Source: Elmis aenea (lineage: Eukaryota; Arthropoda; Insecta; Coleoptera; Elmidae). Taken from it: 64,000 nucleotides of DNA. The notes below the pieces were generated by a model. It saw nothing but the letters and a program-made list of their open reading frames with translations. It was not told where the DNA came from and did not search any database. Location: contig OX393576.1 of NCBI GenBank assembly GCA_947652605.1, positions 12,922,575 through 12,986,574 of the forward strand. Direction: 5' to 3'. Of the stretch, positions 23,708 to 35,110 are shown in pieces. A program made the translations under genes and the position numbers. The first letter of the stretch is position 1; each line of letters starts with the position of its first letter.

Positions 23708-25214
23708 CAGGGTGTCCCAACCAAGACGAATTATTCGATAGCTCTGTTATTACTAATAATATTTAAAAAAGTTAAATATAAAAGTTGTTTGTAATCATTT
23801 ACTACATAACCTAAAATTATTTTCAACTATACACAGTGTTTTGTTTTTGCGCTCTGATACCAAACATAGTTTTTTTATACGGAACACCCTGTATATTTTG
23901 TAATTTTTGGATGTAAAATTAAATTCTCTTTCAAAAATATTATAAGTTGTTTATGTCTAAAATGAATATTTTTTGAGTTATTAACGTTTTTTTGAAAATT
24001 TTGACAGTTGCAGACCTTTATAAATATATTTATATTTATTAACATAACAACACCAGAGCAATTTACTCTCGTAATTTATTAGACAATAGTGTCGTAGTGA
24101 TTGTTGATTGGTTAAACTTTAAATAATATACATGGTGTTCGTTTTACTCGGTCCATTTCGCTAAACTTTAAACGCATGTAAGTCATTTTTTTTAAATGGA
24201 ACACCCTATATATTTTTACATTTTCTTGTAGAAAATTTAATTATCTTCCAAAGTTATTAAGCATGTTTTATGTCTAAATATAATATTTTTAAAGTTATTT
24301 CGTTTCTTATGATTATTTGCGAGTATTTTACCTAAAATATCGGTAGTAGCCTTTGAAAATTGAAAACAATTTGTATGAACTGTCAACCAAAACTTAATCG
24401 GCACAATTTTCACTATTATGCCATTAAAAATCCATATTTTTTAAGAGTTGTAGATACACAGCATAAATGGCAGCAAATAACATCAGAACTACAACTCTTA
24501 AAAAATATGGATTTTTAATAGCATAATAGTGAAAATTGTGCCGATTAAGTGTTTTGGTTGACAGTTCATACAAATTGTTTTGAATTTTCAAAGGCTACTA
24601 CCGATATTTTAGGTAAAATACTCGCAATTAATCATAAGAAACGAAATAACTTCAAAAATATTATATTTAGACATAAAACATGCTTAATAACTTTGGAAGA
24701 TAATTAAATTTTCTACAAGAAAATGTAAAAATATATAGGGTGTTCCATTAAAAAAAATGACTTACATGCGTTTAAAGTTTAGCGAAATGGACCGAGTAAA
24801 ACGAACACCCTGTATATTATTTTAAAAGTGTAACAAATCAACAATCACTACGACACTATTGTCTAATAAATTACGAGAGTAAATTGCTCTGGTGTTGTTA
24901 TATTAATAAATATAAATATTTTTATAAAGGTCTGCATCTGTAAAAATTTTCAAAAAAACGTTAATAACTCAAAAACTATTCATTTTAGACATAAACAATT
25001 ATTTTTTACATCCAAAAATTACAAAATATACAGGGTGTTCTATATAAAAAAACTATGTTTGGTATCAGAGCGCGAAAACAAAACACTGTGTATAGTTGAA
25101 AATAATTTTAGGTTATGTAATAAATGATTACAAACAACTTTTATTTTTAACTTTTTTTAATATTATTACTAATAACAGAGCTATCGAATAATTCGTCTTG
25201 GCTGGGACACCCTG
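23708..25214. mobile_element. 1.5-kb palindromic TA-type element with concentric terminal motifs
   Basis: The ends CAGGGTGTCCCAACCAAGAC and GTCTTGGCTGGGACACCCTG have TA flanks at 23706-23707 and 25215-25216. The whole 1507 bp folds back around a centre near 24465. Inside the outer ends are three more inverted pairs of the terminal motif: GGAACACCCTG at 23881 with CAGGGTGTTC at 25031; CATGGTGTTCG at 24131 with CGAACACCCTG near 24802; GGAACACCCTATA at 24198 with TATAGGGTGTTCC near 24735. No protein-coding capacity. Relatives lie at 17430 and, very diverged, about 45640-46060. Confidence 0.85.
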
Positions 25215-25689
25215 TATATTAACAGGGAAAATGAAAACCTGAAAACGGTTTTACAGTATTTTATTGTGAAACTTCGTCTTTTATAAAATTCAAAATCGTT
25301 ACAAGCAACTGAACAACTACCTCTTTAATAATTCCAGATTAGTTCTATATATCTATTCATTTTCGTAACTGGTACTTTACTTGGTTAAATATTAAAGTAA
25401 CGGGGAAAAATAAATTATAATATCTGCCCAAGACACAGGAGTTGCATTTTAAACTCTTTGAGGTTGTATGGACAAAAATACAATGCAAATGTATTAATAT
25501 TAATTATTACAAACAAATAATCATAACTGTTTTAAAAACTAGCTTTTTGTTGTGTTCAAAGCTCTTTAAAAATGGCTTTTAATTTAATTTAATTTCAATT
25601 AAAAGCAAATCTAGTCTGGTTTGTTTTATTTCCTGTTTTATACGTAACGAAATCAGGCTCTTTCTTAGTTTTGATTTAAGACATGTGAT

Positions 25690-26110
25690 TTGTACATAAA
25701 ACTTAATTATTTGCTCATATGCATGCTTTTACATTATTTCCGTTTTGGCCGGAAATGAAAGTAACTTCGTTATTTCTAATGGAACGTCCTGTATATTTTA
25801 ACGGTTTTCTAAAGAGGAAGCCATATTTGATATCATCACACAATTTTAAACCATTTTTAACACCAATACTTTTAAAGCCAAATTCATGAATTTTTGTTAA
25901 GTTTTCCTTGATCTGAATATATTAAATTTTATTATGTCAACAAATGTAGTAAGCTTCTAATTCGATTTGACGTAAAATTTTCAAGACTTTTTTTTATTAT
26001 GTAAAATTACGGTCTATAAAAAAATTATACACACTTTGCATTATTATAAAATCAGTATTTATTATGGAATTTTCAAGAATAAAACCCCAAGTTAATTAAA
26101 ACTGATCTTA
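25690..26110. repeat. diverged fragment related to the 40149 element
   Basis: The sequence around 25735-25830 (TTGGCCGGAAATGAAAGTAA, GGAACGTCCTGTATATTTTA, AGAGGAAGC) parallels 40275-40350 of the CCGGGTGTAAC element. No intact ends. Confidence 0.5.
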
Positions 26111-26324
26111 TTTTTTTTTTTTAATCGCGTGCTCAAATTGGTATCCGTTCGGGTCCAGGCACTGCTGATAACATGGAACAATGGTATCGTAAACATCACG
26201 AATCATTTTTAATTTGGTATTTCGGCGCATTATCTTTCAATGGCTGTTCTCAATTCATCATCTATAATAATGTAATTTATTTAGCGATTTGCTAATTATG
26301 TTTACATCTTAAAACATGTACATA

Positions 26325-27125
26325 CAGGGTCCCAATTATACACCGCCAAAAAGTTGTTGCATATTCCTGAGTGAAAATGATGACCATTTGTCAAATATTT
26401 TGTTATCCGAAAATGCTTCCTTTCAAAGTTAGAGACCTCCAAAGTTGCAAGAAAAAAAAATAAAAAAAACGATTACGTCCTAGCCGTTTAAGCTAGAGCT
26501 ATCAAACTTGGCCGAAATGTTTAGGTGTTTCCCATTGACTTTGTGGGATAATTAGAAAGAAAACACGTAATTGGAAGTATGATTTATAGTCAGGTCATCC
26601 GCTTACCATCTTCAGAATTTTTTTCTCTGGAATAAAATTGAAAATGTCATTCGTCCATAGGAAAGTACGACTTAAGAGGAAAAAATTCGTCCCTCTTTGT
26701 TTTTTGCTGTAAACGTAGCCGTTTTCGAGAAAATTAGCGCTAAAGATGCATCGACAAACTCTGTTTATAGTTACACCTCAAATATTTTTTTTAATAAACT
26801 TAGTTGGCTAATGTCATGCTTGACTTAAGGCTTGTTCATAATTAAGCGGATGACCTGACTATAAATCATACTTCCAATTACGCGTTTTCTTTCTAATTAT
26901 CCCACAAAGTCAATAGGAAACGCCTAAATATTTCGGCCAAGTTTTATAGCTCTAGGTTAAACGGCTAGGACGTAATCGATTTTTTGATTTTTTTTTCTTG
27001 CAACTTTGGAGGTCTCTAACTTTGAAAGGAAGCATTTTCGGATAACAAAATATTTGACAAATGGTCATCATTTTCACTCAGGAATATGCACCTACTTTTT
27101 GGCGGTGTATAATTGGGACACCCTG
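26325..27125. mobile_element. TA-type foldback element, 801 bp
   Basis: The ends CAGGGTCCCAATTATACACC and GGTGTATAATTGGGACACCC with TG have TA at 26323-26324 and 27126-27127. The arms include AAATGATGACCATTTGTCAA against its inverse at 27056-27076, and a long match through GATGACCTGACTATAAATCA. The left end lacks one GT pair compared with the right. No coding sequence. Confidence 0.85.
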
Positions 27126-27374
27126 TATATAAATATATAAAAATTGAAACTTTTCCTTAGTATACCTAACTACTGAGCTTACGTCTAAACCTAAACCTCA
27201 CAATATTAGTTTCACTTTTAAGTTCACTTGTTAGTTACAGTTATATAAAATTTCAGTCCTTTAGAAAATAGAGAATTTTGAATGTAATTTCGTGTCCTGA
27301 ATGGCAATTTAAACATTTAAAGTGTTTACAGTTTCTAGTCGGATAGTTATGGATATCAAAGTTTGTTGTCGAGT

Positions 27375-27845
27375 TTGTACAATAAACGTTATCTTTGACG
27401 AGTCTCCATTAGAAAAGTCAATGGGCGCGAGGTCCAGGGAACGCGGGGGGTGTTCAATACTACTTCTACGTCAAATTTCATCAAGACATTGCTAAGTTTC
27501 ACTTACAAAACTGCACTCTTCGACCGGAATCATCTTCATTGAGGAGATGAACTAATGTTGGAATGTAACTTTACCAATGGACGCGCTTCAAAATGCGATT
27601 TTGGAAACCCTGTCGGACTAGCCGCTTGAAAGCAGATTCTTTGGAGTTTCGCGGTTAGTTTCCAGGATCTTTTCTTTACTCCTTCAGCTTGTGGATGTTC
27701 GCGATCTTCCAGAACGCAGCTGGTGGAAGTCTTCAACACCTCAATCTTCTTCAAACTTATCTCCAATGCGAATCTCGTAGGTGGATCTGCTTGAAACTCT
27801 TTCGTAAACTGTATTTGCACTTCAACTACTTTCTCATTTTAGGAC
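27375..27845 (-). pseudogene. IS630/mariner-type transposase relic, internally deleted
   Basis: From 27845 downward the frame starts NEKVVEVQIQFTKEFQADPP, the N-terminal pattern of a common insect transposase group (VVEVQ...F..E..PPT). LNEDDSGRRVQFCK (about 27490-27540) matches the region just before the catalytic core. A large deletion then removes the first two catalytic aspartates. The end (27385-27440) reads PRSLDLAPIDF, the usual (W)PRSPDLAPLDF motif with the third aspartate. Stops and frameshifts are present. Not obviously bounded by its own inverted repeats. Confidence 0.75.
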
Positions 27846-27904
27846 AAATTTCCTTTGTTCCTAGTCAAGTCTAAGATCGACCATTGCCTTAAATCAGTTT
27901 CACC

Positions 27905-29161
27905 GGGGCCTTCGTTATACTAGCGGGCCGACTCATTGAATTTTTGATTGGTGGGGATAAAGGCCGATGCTAAACATACTTCGCTATGATACTATATGCC
28001 TGGCTATAAATTATTACGTTAATAATTAAATAGTTACTATTTATTATTTATAATTTATACAGAAACAAGTTTTATAAATGTATTTAATTATAAACGTACA
28101 TTTTCTAATTCCTATTATTCCTTTTTAATTTTCTCAAGTTTTTGTTTACTTTTTTCCACGTTGATCGTTTATTAATTTTTGATAATTGTTTAATAATATG
28201 TATATTGGAAAATATTGAAATACATTTATTTACAATTAATTCACTACTGTTACGTTTACAATTTATTATTTCTACTAAATTAATTTCTTGTACATAATCT
28301 ACACTTAATTTTAATAATAAATCTCTCTTCTAAAACTTGTTCTACACTTATATTATAAGAAGCTCCACTCATTTGTCTATATTGACCAAATGTTGCTTCC
28401 AATGGATATGTTTGATGTTTTCCTAATAATACAAATTGTATTTTATGTTGCTCAAATAAATATTTTATCAATAATAGTAACGTATTGCAAGTATTGTTAA
28501 TGAAGAAAATGGTTTGTCAACTTTCCGTTTCATTTAGCAATGTTATTAATTTCTAACTCATCCCATTTCTTAACCCATTCTACAAAATTTTTCAAAAATG
28601 CTAATTTTTCATATTGTAAGTTTGTTACTGGTTCTGCATATTGATCACGAAGACGTTGACCTTCATGTACATTTTGCAATTTACAATTTTCCACCAACTG
28701 GAAATTAATTGCATAAATGTGATTGTACCTAAATCATTCATTTTTATATCATTTTGGAACATTTTCAAAGCAGTAATGTTCTTTTCGTCAAACAATTTAA
28801 CACAAAGTAATACATTATGTCGTTAAATTCCTGTGGGACTTAAGACTAGCTTGCCTAAGGCAGGTGCAGATTTAATTAAATTAGAATTTTCTGAATAATA
28901 AAGTCGCCTTAGGTGTGAAATTTTAGCTTCTAAATACCTATCGATTGTTACTATTGAACGATGTTCTCAATGAAGAACACTTAGTATGATTATAGATGTT
29001 GGAGATACAAAATTTTCTTTAATTATCTCGATTTAGAGACCAGCAAATACATTAAAACGTACCGCAAACATGAGCAAATAATGAAATATCGGCCTTTAAC
29101 CCCACCACTTTTCTCGCATTTTGCTGTAAAGAGTCGGCCCGCTAGTATAACGAAGGCCCCG
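27905..29161. mobile_element. P-superfamily-like element, internally deleted
   Basis: GGGGCCTTCGTTATACTAGC followed by GGGCCGACTC is a perfect ~30-bp terminal inverted repeat with 29131-29160. It is flanked by GTTTCACC on both sides (27897-27904 and 29162-29169; the exact end is ambiguous by a base). An 8-bp duplication and a THAP9/P-type transposase relic inside (28280-28830, minus) both indicate the P superfamily. At 1.26 kb it is far shorter than a full P element. Confidence 0.8.
28280..28830 (-). pseudogene. THAP9/P-element-like transposase, C-terminal relic
   Basis: The frame at 28471-28280 contains FVLLGKHQTYPLEATFGQYR followed by QMSGASYNISVEQVLE. This is the conserved LGKFQTDPLE..FG.YRQ.SG..Y.IS block near the C-terminus of THAP9/P-type transposases. 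Upstream, in shifted frames, are VKLFDEKNITALK and GQRLRDQYAEPV-LQYEKLAFLKNFVEWVKKW, again in family order. The THAP DNA-binding domain and catalytic core are absent, and stops and frameshifts break the rest. Confidence 0.8.
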
Positions 29162-29169
29162 GTTTCACC

Positions 29170-30639
29170 CAAAAAGAAAGTAATTCAAGAGAGTTATGGG
29201 CTTTGTGTGCTTTTGTTTTACACCTATACGTGAAATTAATAAGTAGATAAATTAAGGACACGACTAAAAATTGCAAACATTCCATTTGTTAGACCAATCA
29301 CAATTCGAATCATTTGTCTAGCAAATAATGAAACAATTTAAGCAACCTTACGCTACATGTTTTACTTAAGCTGCTCTCACAACAAGATAAGTTGTGTACG
29401 TTTAGTTGTACATGATAATCAATCAATTGCTTGGGGCTTCCGTTATCACCACAAGCCGTATACAATTTACAATCGTGTGCAACCAGTTTTAAATTGATTA
29501 GATTGTCAATATTTTTGACACGATCAGATACGATGAAAGTTTTCAATTCTAAATTATGTTTAATTAGTGTCGAGGAACACCCCACTCATTGGGTAAACGG
29601 TTTGAAACTTAGCATAATCTTGCTCAAGCTCAAGCACATTTGCATCCACAAAAGAGGATTATCCTGTATTAATTGCAGTATAAGCATAAATTCTTTGCTT
29701 GCTTCTCCTTTCTTGTTTATTGTTTTTCCATATGAAAACATAGTTCGTTTCATCTGCTCGAATTTTTTAAAAAGTTATCCAATTTATATATTTTTTTAAA
29801 TGAAGTTTAAGTAATGTACAGTTTTAAAGTATTTTCTACGTAAGACTATGCTTTAGAACAGTCGCATGAAATTTGTTCCACGTAAAAAATCTCAGATAAC
29901 TTGTGGTTTTGACGTGCAAGCAACATTAGTCTGAGCTATTGAACACATCACGCTCCGATGATTTCAAAAAAAAAAAAATACTGTAAGCAAACAGACAACT
30001 TTCTTACATCCTCTTTTAAGTCTGAAAATATTTGTCTTTACTAAATTTTATCTTTAACCGATCCGTCTTTGTTTCTCAACGATTTCCTGCGATGTTAGAA
30101 GTTGATGCGATTAGTGGACGTAAAAGCTTCTTATCTTCAACGCTAGCGGGCGTGTTCGCTTAGCAAACAAGCTTTCATAACGCGCATCAACATTTACTAG
30201 TCTGAGATTTTTTAAAAGTTGTTGAAAATTCCGCTTACTTAAATTGCTTACATGGTAATTAAATTATCATCGACCCGATATTTTACATAAAAAATATTCT
30301 TGAATTATCCAATGAGCGTCTGTTAAATTTGTGATTTATGGTATTTGGGCCTAATTAACAAGCTTTGCAGTTACTTACGAGTAATGTATACAGAAAAAGC
30401 AGAGCTTGCAATAACTTTACTCACGCGATTAACTTTTACAACTTTGTTGCAGGGAGTTTGTTGGACTTTGTTATTACTTGTACTCAAACAGGATAAACGG
30501 TGGGCCGTTTGCACCGAATAATCTATAGTCTTGCACGTAAAATTAAGTTAAGGCTGATTACTAAATTGCTAATTTAAAACCTTAGCAACCAGAGTTTTAT
30601 GAAATATAATGTGAATAAAATTTGGCGATTATGATTAAA
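29170..30639. other. unannotated stretch
   Basis: No transposon ends or known protein recognised. Overlapping opposite frames at 29310-29585 and 29431-29799 have no recognisable similarity. 30090-30200 is slightly richer in CG than its surroundings. Confidence 0.35.
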
Positions 30640-30811
30640 TTTTCGCAAAAATTACCTTTTAATACCAACTTTTCAGTTTTTCCCCTATTTTTCCGAAGGA
30701 AATGGCCAGTGGCACGTATAACTCTGGAAAACATTTAGTTTTGATATCCTTGACGCAATAAACACAGACTTAATCAAATTCTAGCGACAACGTATCGTGA
30801 CCTTCCCTTGT
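30640..30811. mobile_element. CAAGGGAAGG foldback, right-arm fragment
   Basis: It contains CTTTTCAGTTTTTCCCCTAT, GGCCAGTGGCACGTATAACT and TCTAGCGACAACGTATCGTG, and ends at CCTTCCCTTGT, as in the right half of 2921-3637. The left half is absent. Confidence 0.8.
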
Positions 30812-30929
30812 CAGCTTCATGCGAATAGGGTTTTAAATGTTGTTATGATTTAGGTCCAATGGATTACAAACTATACTAATAATCAAAAAACAATTCAAGT
30901 AAAAAGTGTTTTTTTTTATCAAATATCTT

Positions 30930-31259
30930 TCTAGTTATGCAATAAAAACCAGATGGTTCCAGTTAAGTTTTTGAAGTTACTTCCGGATTTGGTCACTTCC
31001 GGTTTAATCACGAAAACCAGCGTCAGTCGATTCTATGATATACAGGGTGTGTAAAAATTGGCGGAAGGGCTACACGGAGCGATGTTCTTCGTAAAATTCT
31101 AAGTCGAAAATCTTAATACGAAGAACATCGCCCCGTGTAGCCCTTCCGCCAATTTTTACACACCCTGTATATGCACTTTTGTAATATTTTTTTCGCCATC
31201 TTTGTCAGACGTCGCATTTTCGAATAAAAGTGCTGGTACGGGTGATTTGAAATACCCTG
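30930..31259. repeat. right part of a TA-type element hosting a hairpin MITE
   Basis: The segment ends GATTTGAAATACCCTG with TATA following. Once the MITE at 31043-31167 is removed it reads continuously from the CCGGATTTGGTCACTTCCGG region. The left terminus is not identifiable. Confidence 0.4.
31043..31167. mobile_element. 125-bp hairpin MITE, TA-flanked
   Basis: CAGGGTGTGTAAAAATTGGC, GGAAGGGCTACACGGAGCGA and TGTTCTTCGTA form a ~50-bp arm that is inverted with one mismatch at the right. Only ~25 bp of loop remain. TA flanks lie at 31041-31042 and 31168-31169. The ends match those of the 555-bp element at 55725-56279, so this may be an extreme deletion derivative of that family. Confidence 0.9.
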
Positions 31260-31436
31260 TATATTTCGTTTGCAGGTTATAATTTTATTTATGTCAATGT
31301 CAGTGTGGTGGTGTCGTCATGGAAATGAAATGATTAATTAATACTTTATACACAATATTTGTCATTTGGTTCGTTTACATTAACTTCAGTTCTTTAACTC
31401 GCCGTGACTCGCGCTAGTTTTACTAACGTGATGACC

Positions 31437-32170
31437 GCGCGGGGTGTTTCACACCCCATCAGTTTTTCAGACTATTCGTAATTTTCCGTCTAATTTTACT
31501 GCTATTTTATTTAAAACTATTCATCAAATGATTTCACTTGAATTACTTTATGCAAACTGACTTTTTACTAGTTGTTAATGCAAAATATATTGATAGAGCT
31601 GTAACAATAAAGTATTTTACTCGGGTTAGAAAGAATAAATTATGAAACTAAATTTATTTTTGTTTACTTTTAATTTTTATTATATAAAAATAATTTGGTT
31701 ATACATATAATACACTAAGTAAAATAATAATATCTGCTATTTTGTACCAACACGATGTAACACGATATAGCGCAGTGTAAGTACCAAGTTAGTACCTATC
31801 CTAAGGGATAAGTAACGGTACAGCAAGGATAAGTACTGCTAATGACAATTAACCTCCATAACCTGTTACAGTCAGGTATTTTCTTTCTGTCATAAGTTTC
31901 AAAGAAAATATAAGCAAATTTATAGAGCGATGTCAGCTATAGTGGCATACGAAATTGCATAATGCTACAGTATACTTATTACTTAGAAATAAACGCATAG
32001 TTTTGAAAAAAAATTCATCTCGTTAAAAAAAGCAAAGAAACTAGTCATTTTCACAAAAAAAGGTTGGAAACATATGTAACTCCAGCTACTAAAAAGTAGG
32101 GGTCATAAAGCCTAACCCAAAAAAAATGACACAATAAAAAAGAGGCTGGGGTGTCTCGAACACCCCGCGC
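31437..32170. mobile_element. element with palindromic GCGCGGGGTGT ends, class unclear
   Basis: GCGCGGGGTGTTTCACACCC followed by CAT (31437-31459) and its inverse around 32146-32170 (GGGGTGTCTCGAACACCCCG, CGC) bracket 734 bp of non-coding DNA. Each end is itself a small palindrome (GGGGTGT...ACACCCC). TTAA occurs just outside each end (near 31393 and 32177), which could hint at piggyBac-type targeting, but the spacing is unequal, so this is only a suggestion. Confidence 0.45.
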
Positions 32171-33355
32171 GAGTTTTTAATTCGTAGAAAAAATTGCATT
32201 TACGTTCGTGAGATTTGCTGTCTTGCCGCTTTGCGACTCGTGAATAAATCTTCCCTCACGAAAAAAACTGGACTTTCATCTCTTGTTGTAAAATATACTA
32301 TTTTTTTATGTATTTTGAGCAATCATACTTTTTTCTTTCTCTTCTGTCCATCAAATAAAAGGCCTGTCAGTCACCGAATTCTTCGAATTGTAATTCCTAT
32401 CTCGTTCTACCTACCTATGAATTTGTAATTGTTGTTTTGGGTCATCTTCAGTTATCAATTCGACGATTTTTTTTCCATTTACTTCTGGATGTGGGTTCAC
32501 CGATTTGCTTTCATTTCATACACAATTATGTAATTATACATTGTTGAAAAATAATAATCTAAACACAACATTCAATTTTTTTTTACATTTTTACTGTCAT
32601 AAGCAGTATCTCAAATATTACTACTACATTTCTCAGGAAATTTGTTTACAGTTATGTGATCATAATTATTTTTTTATTTCTTATAAACATTTGCAGCCTA
32701 TTTTATGAAAAACATATCAACTACAACGTACTTCGACAATTTCCGTTAAAAATCCAGGTCAAATAGGCACTTTATAGTTTTTAAGTCTGCTTTACTGCAC
32801 AGGTGTTCTCAAAATTACTGCAACTGACTTTTAAGTAAGAGAAATACGCTTACATGAAGCGCTGAACTGAATTTCATATATTACAGTTTTATGCTTCTAT
32901 TTTATTTTAAGCTCCTTGCACTATAAGCCACTGAATTGTGGTCGTAAAAATGACTGAGTGCAACTAGAGTCTGTCAGTTCGGATAAAATAGCTTGTAGTG
33001 ATAGGGTTCGTAACTGCAGAAGCGTCTACGAATGACGGTTCGTTTTATGCAGGAGGGCACAAAGAAAATTCGCTCGCACAAAAAAAGTTTTTTCTTTAGA
33101 AAGATAATTAGCACCACACCAAAGTAAAAGCAAGTGATGGTTTCGAAGGTTTGGGTTCTTCAGTCTTGCGTGACTACGTACAGCCTCGACCGATTTTCAT
33201 TTGTTACCAAAACTAATGGAACATCTACTTTAGTTAAAACGGAGTTGCTGTAATGTTTAGATATGGAGTTGGATTGTGACGTACTTATTAAGCTTATACC
33301 AACACTTGGCGGTATCGAATAGGCCGTTAACGTGATTCACGTTGAGAAATAATTT
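32171..33355. other. unannotated stretch
   Basis: AT-rich, no recognised gene or element end. The open frames at 32231-32428 and 32505-32708 look like background. Confidence 0.4.
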
Positions 33356-33357
33356 TA

Positions 33358-33634
33358 CCGAGTGATTCAGTTTGACTGTCTCACCCCTATAACTTTGTTA
33401 TTTTAAGAGAAAACCCCTATAAAACTTAAATTTTTGTAAATCGTTAAAATGTTTGTTCTATTCTACGATATAAACTCTTTTTTTTGAAATTACTTAGTAT
33501 TTTTGTTTTATTGATTCTGATAAATAATTAAATTCTAAATCCGAAAGTGCTTTAAAAATTAAACAAACATGGGAAAAATTTCGAGAAAAATGTGTTAAAA
33601 AGTTATTTATTATTTTTCACAAAATCGTTGCATT
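33358..33634. mobile_element. CCGGGTGATTC family, third (diverged) copy; host of a hAT nest
   Basis: CCGAGTGATTCAGTTTGACT then CTCACCCCTATAACTTTGTT follows the start of the 4512 and 63602 copies. It breaks at the hAT insertion at 33643, and sequence continuing after 36202 may be its remainder. Confidence 0.55.
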
Positions 33635-33700
33635 TGACTAGACAAGTGTTTCCCAAACTGTGGTCCGCAGACTGTCCCCTGGTGGTCCGCAGGCAAAGTC

Positions 33701-33883
33701 TTGAATCACATGTTTGAGTTACGGGTTGAAGTGCGACTATTCTTAATGGATAAAGATTTTTATTTGAAAGATAGTTACGCTTCGTTAATTAAGATTGCAT
33801 ATTTAGCAGACATGCTCTCCCATTTAAGTGACTTAAACTTAAGTTTTTTTTTGCAGGGGAGTGCAATAAATATTTTAAGTTAG
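33701..33883 (+). pseudogene. hAT transposase fragment (ZBED5/SCAND3-like)
   Basis: The frame gives EVRLFLMDKDFYLKDSYASL, then IKIAYLADMLSHLSDLNLSF and FLQGSAINILS. The (K/R)LAYLADIF.HLN.LNLSLQG core is a recognisable block of the ZBED5/FAM200-like branch of hAT transposases. About 60 residues remain. The catalytic and BED zinc-finger regions are absent. It is in the right place to be the leftover of the enclosing hAT element. Confidence 0.75.
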
Positions 33884-34086
33884 AGCAAAAAACATAAGCT
33901 ATGGTCAAAAAAGTACATTATTGCGATTACATTACAAAATAATAATTTTGATTTCTTTCCTTGTAAGTACAAGAGTTCATCGAAAACTCAGAAAAAAAGG
34001 CCAGATGTAATCTCGGCACAAATCCCCAAATAGCGGGGTGTCATTAATACATTATCGTTAATCCCTGTAGTAAACTGGGCACAAGT

Positions 34087-35110
34087 GATAGGGTAGAATG
34101 TTATTCTACTTGTTTTCCGATTGATAATTACATTTCAGAAGATGCAGAATTTCCTCCCGAGATATGGGCTGAAATGAATGCATCCTTAAATATGACGACT
34201 AGGGTTTCTCATATTTGACCATTTTGCTTGTCCCGGGATTCCGGGAAGAAATCGGCCTTTGTCCCGGGATTTCCCGGGATCCCGGGATGTAATAAATTAT
34301 GTCAATATTTTTAAATAAATAACCCAAAAAATTAAGGGAGCGGCTTATTACTTAAAAACAACTCCAAGTCATATATGTAATACATTTTGCTCCATGATTA
34401 TTACAAATAATTTAATAACATTGGTGAGAGAAACATACATTTGGGAATTATAACCTTTCTATTGCTATTTCATATTTATGAATACAATAATATAATTTTT
34501 ACAATGAATTTTTGTAATGTGATTTAAGAAAACACAGGTGATCTGTGCTTCAGTCAATTAGTCTTTTTCTTAATTTATTAACAAAAAGTCCTGCTGCATA
34601 AAATGCTCTCAGTCTCTATTGATGTAGGTGAAATTGTCTTGAGAGCATCTAGCAGCAAAGAAACACCGTTATTATCAATAAAATTTCATTTATAAGCTAT
34701 TTTGCTTTGAATTATCAGGGTACACAAAAATAAAACTGTAAAAGTATTTTGAAGATATTAACTTTGTAATGGAGACCGGGCTTCTTTGCGCCATACTAAA
34801 AGAGAAAAATTATTTTGAAGTTTTTCCATAATGTACTGTTAGTAAAGACATTTTAAGCATAAAATTCTGATAAGTTATGATAGTATTACAAAGATCCTAG
34901 CACAACATCAACGAAAACAACACTTTTTTTAAATCCCGGGAATTCCCGGGACAAAAAGCATTTCCCGGGAAACATAAAATAGCTTAAAATGGACCGGGAT
35001 CCCGGGATCCCGGGAAAGAAACCCTAATGACGACCAATGCATGCGAATCGTTTCATTCCCATCTAAACAATTCTTTCAATAGTAGCCACCTTCCTTATTC
35101 GTATTTGTAG
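34087..35110 (+). pseudogene. MULE-type transposase C-terminal fragment, split by a MITE
   Basis: 34087-34199 reads DRVECYSTCFPIDNYISEDA then EFPPEIWAEMNASLNMTT. After the MITE (34200-35026) and its duplicated octamer the frame continues MTTNACESFHSHLNNSFNSS, HLPYSYL and a stop at 35108-35110. The (R)TTNACESFH.(K/H)LN..F block is the conserved tail seen after the MULE domain in many insect MULE/FLYWCH-type proteins. The catalytic part is missing. Confidence 0.7.
34200..35026. mobile_element. hAT-like MITE, 827 bp, ATGACGAC duplication
   Basis: TAGGGTTTCTC at the left and GAAACCCTA at the right are flanked by perfect octamers ATGACGAC (34192-34199 and 35027-35034). Subterminal regions are packed with TCCCGGGAT and its palindromic forms (34230-34290 and 34936-35015). 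Non-coding. The insertion lies within the coding frame of the MULE relic. Confidence 0.85.

Noticed and set aside
29310..29799. Pair of 91- and 122-residue open frames on opposite strands
   Set aside because: Mutually overlapping; no recognisable domain.
30097..30188. GTTGATGCG / CGCATCAAC inverted pair as element ends
   Set aside because: Only 9-10 bp, no further arm pairing and no target duplication.
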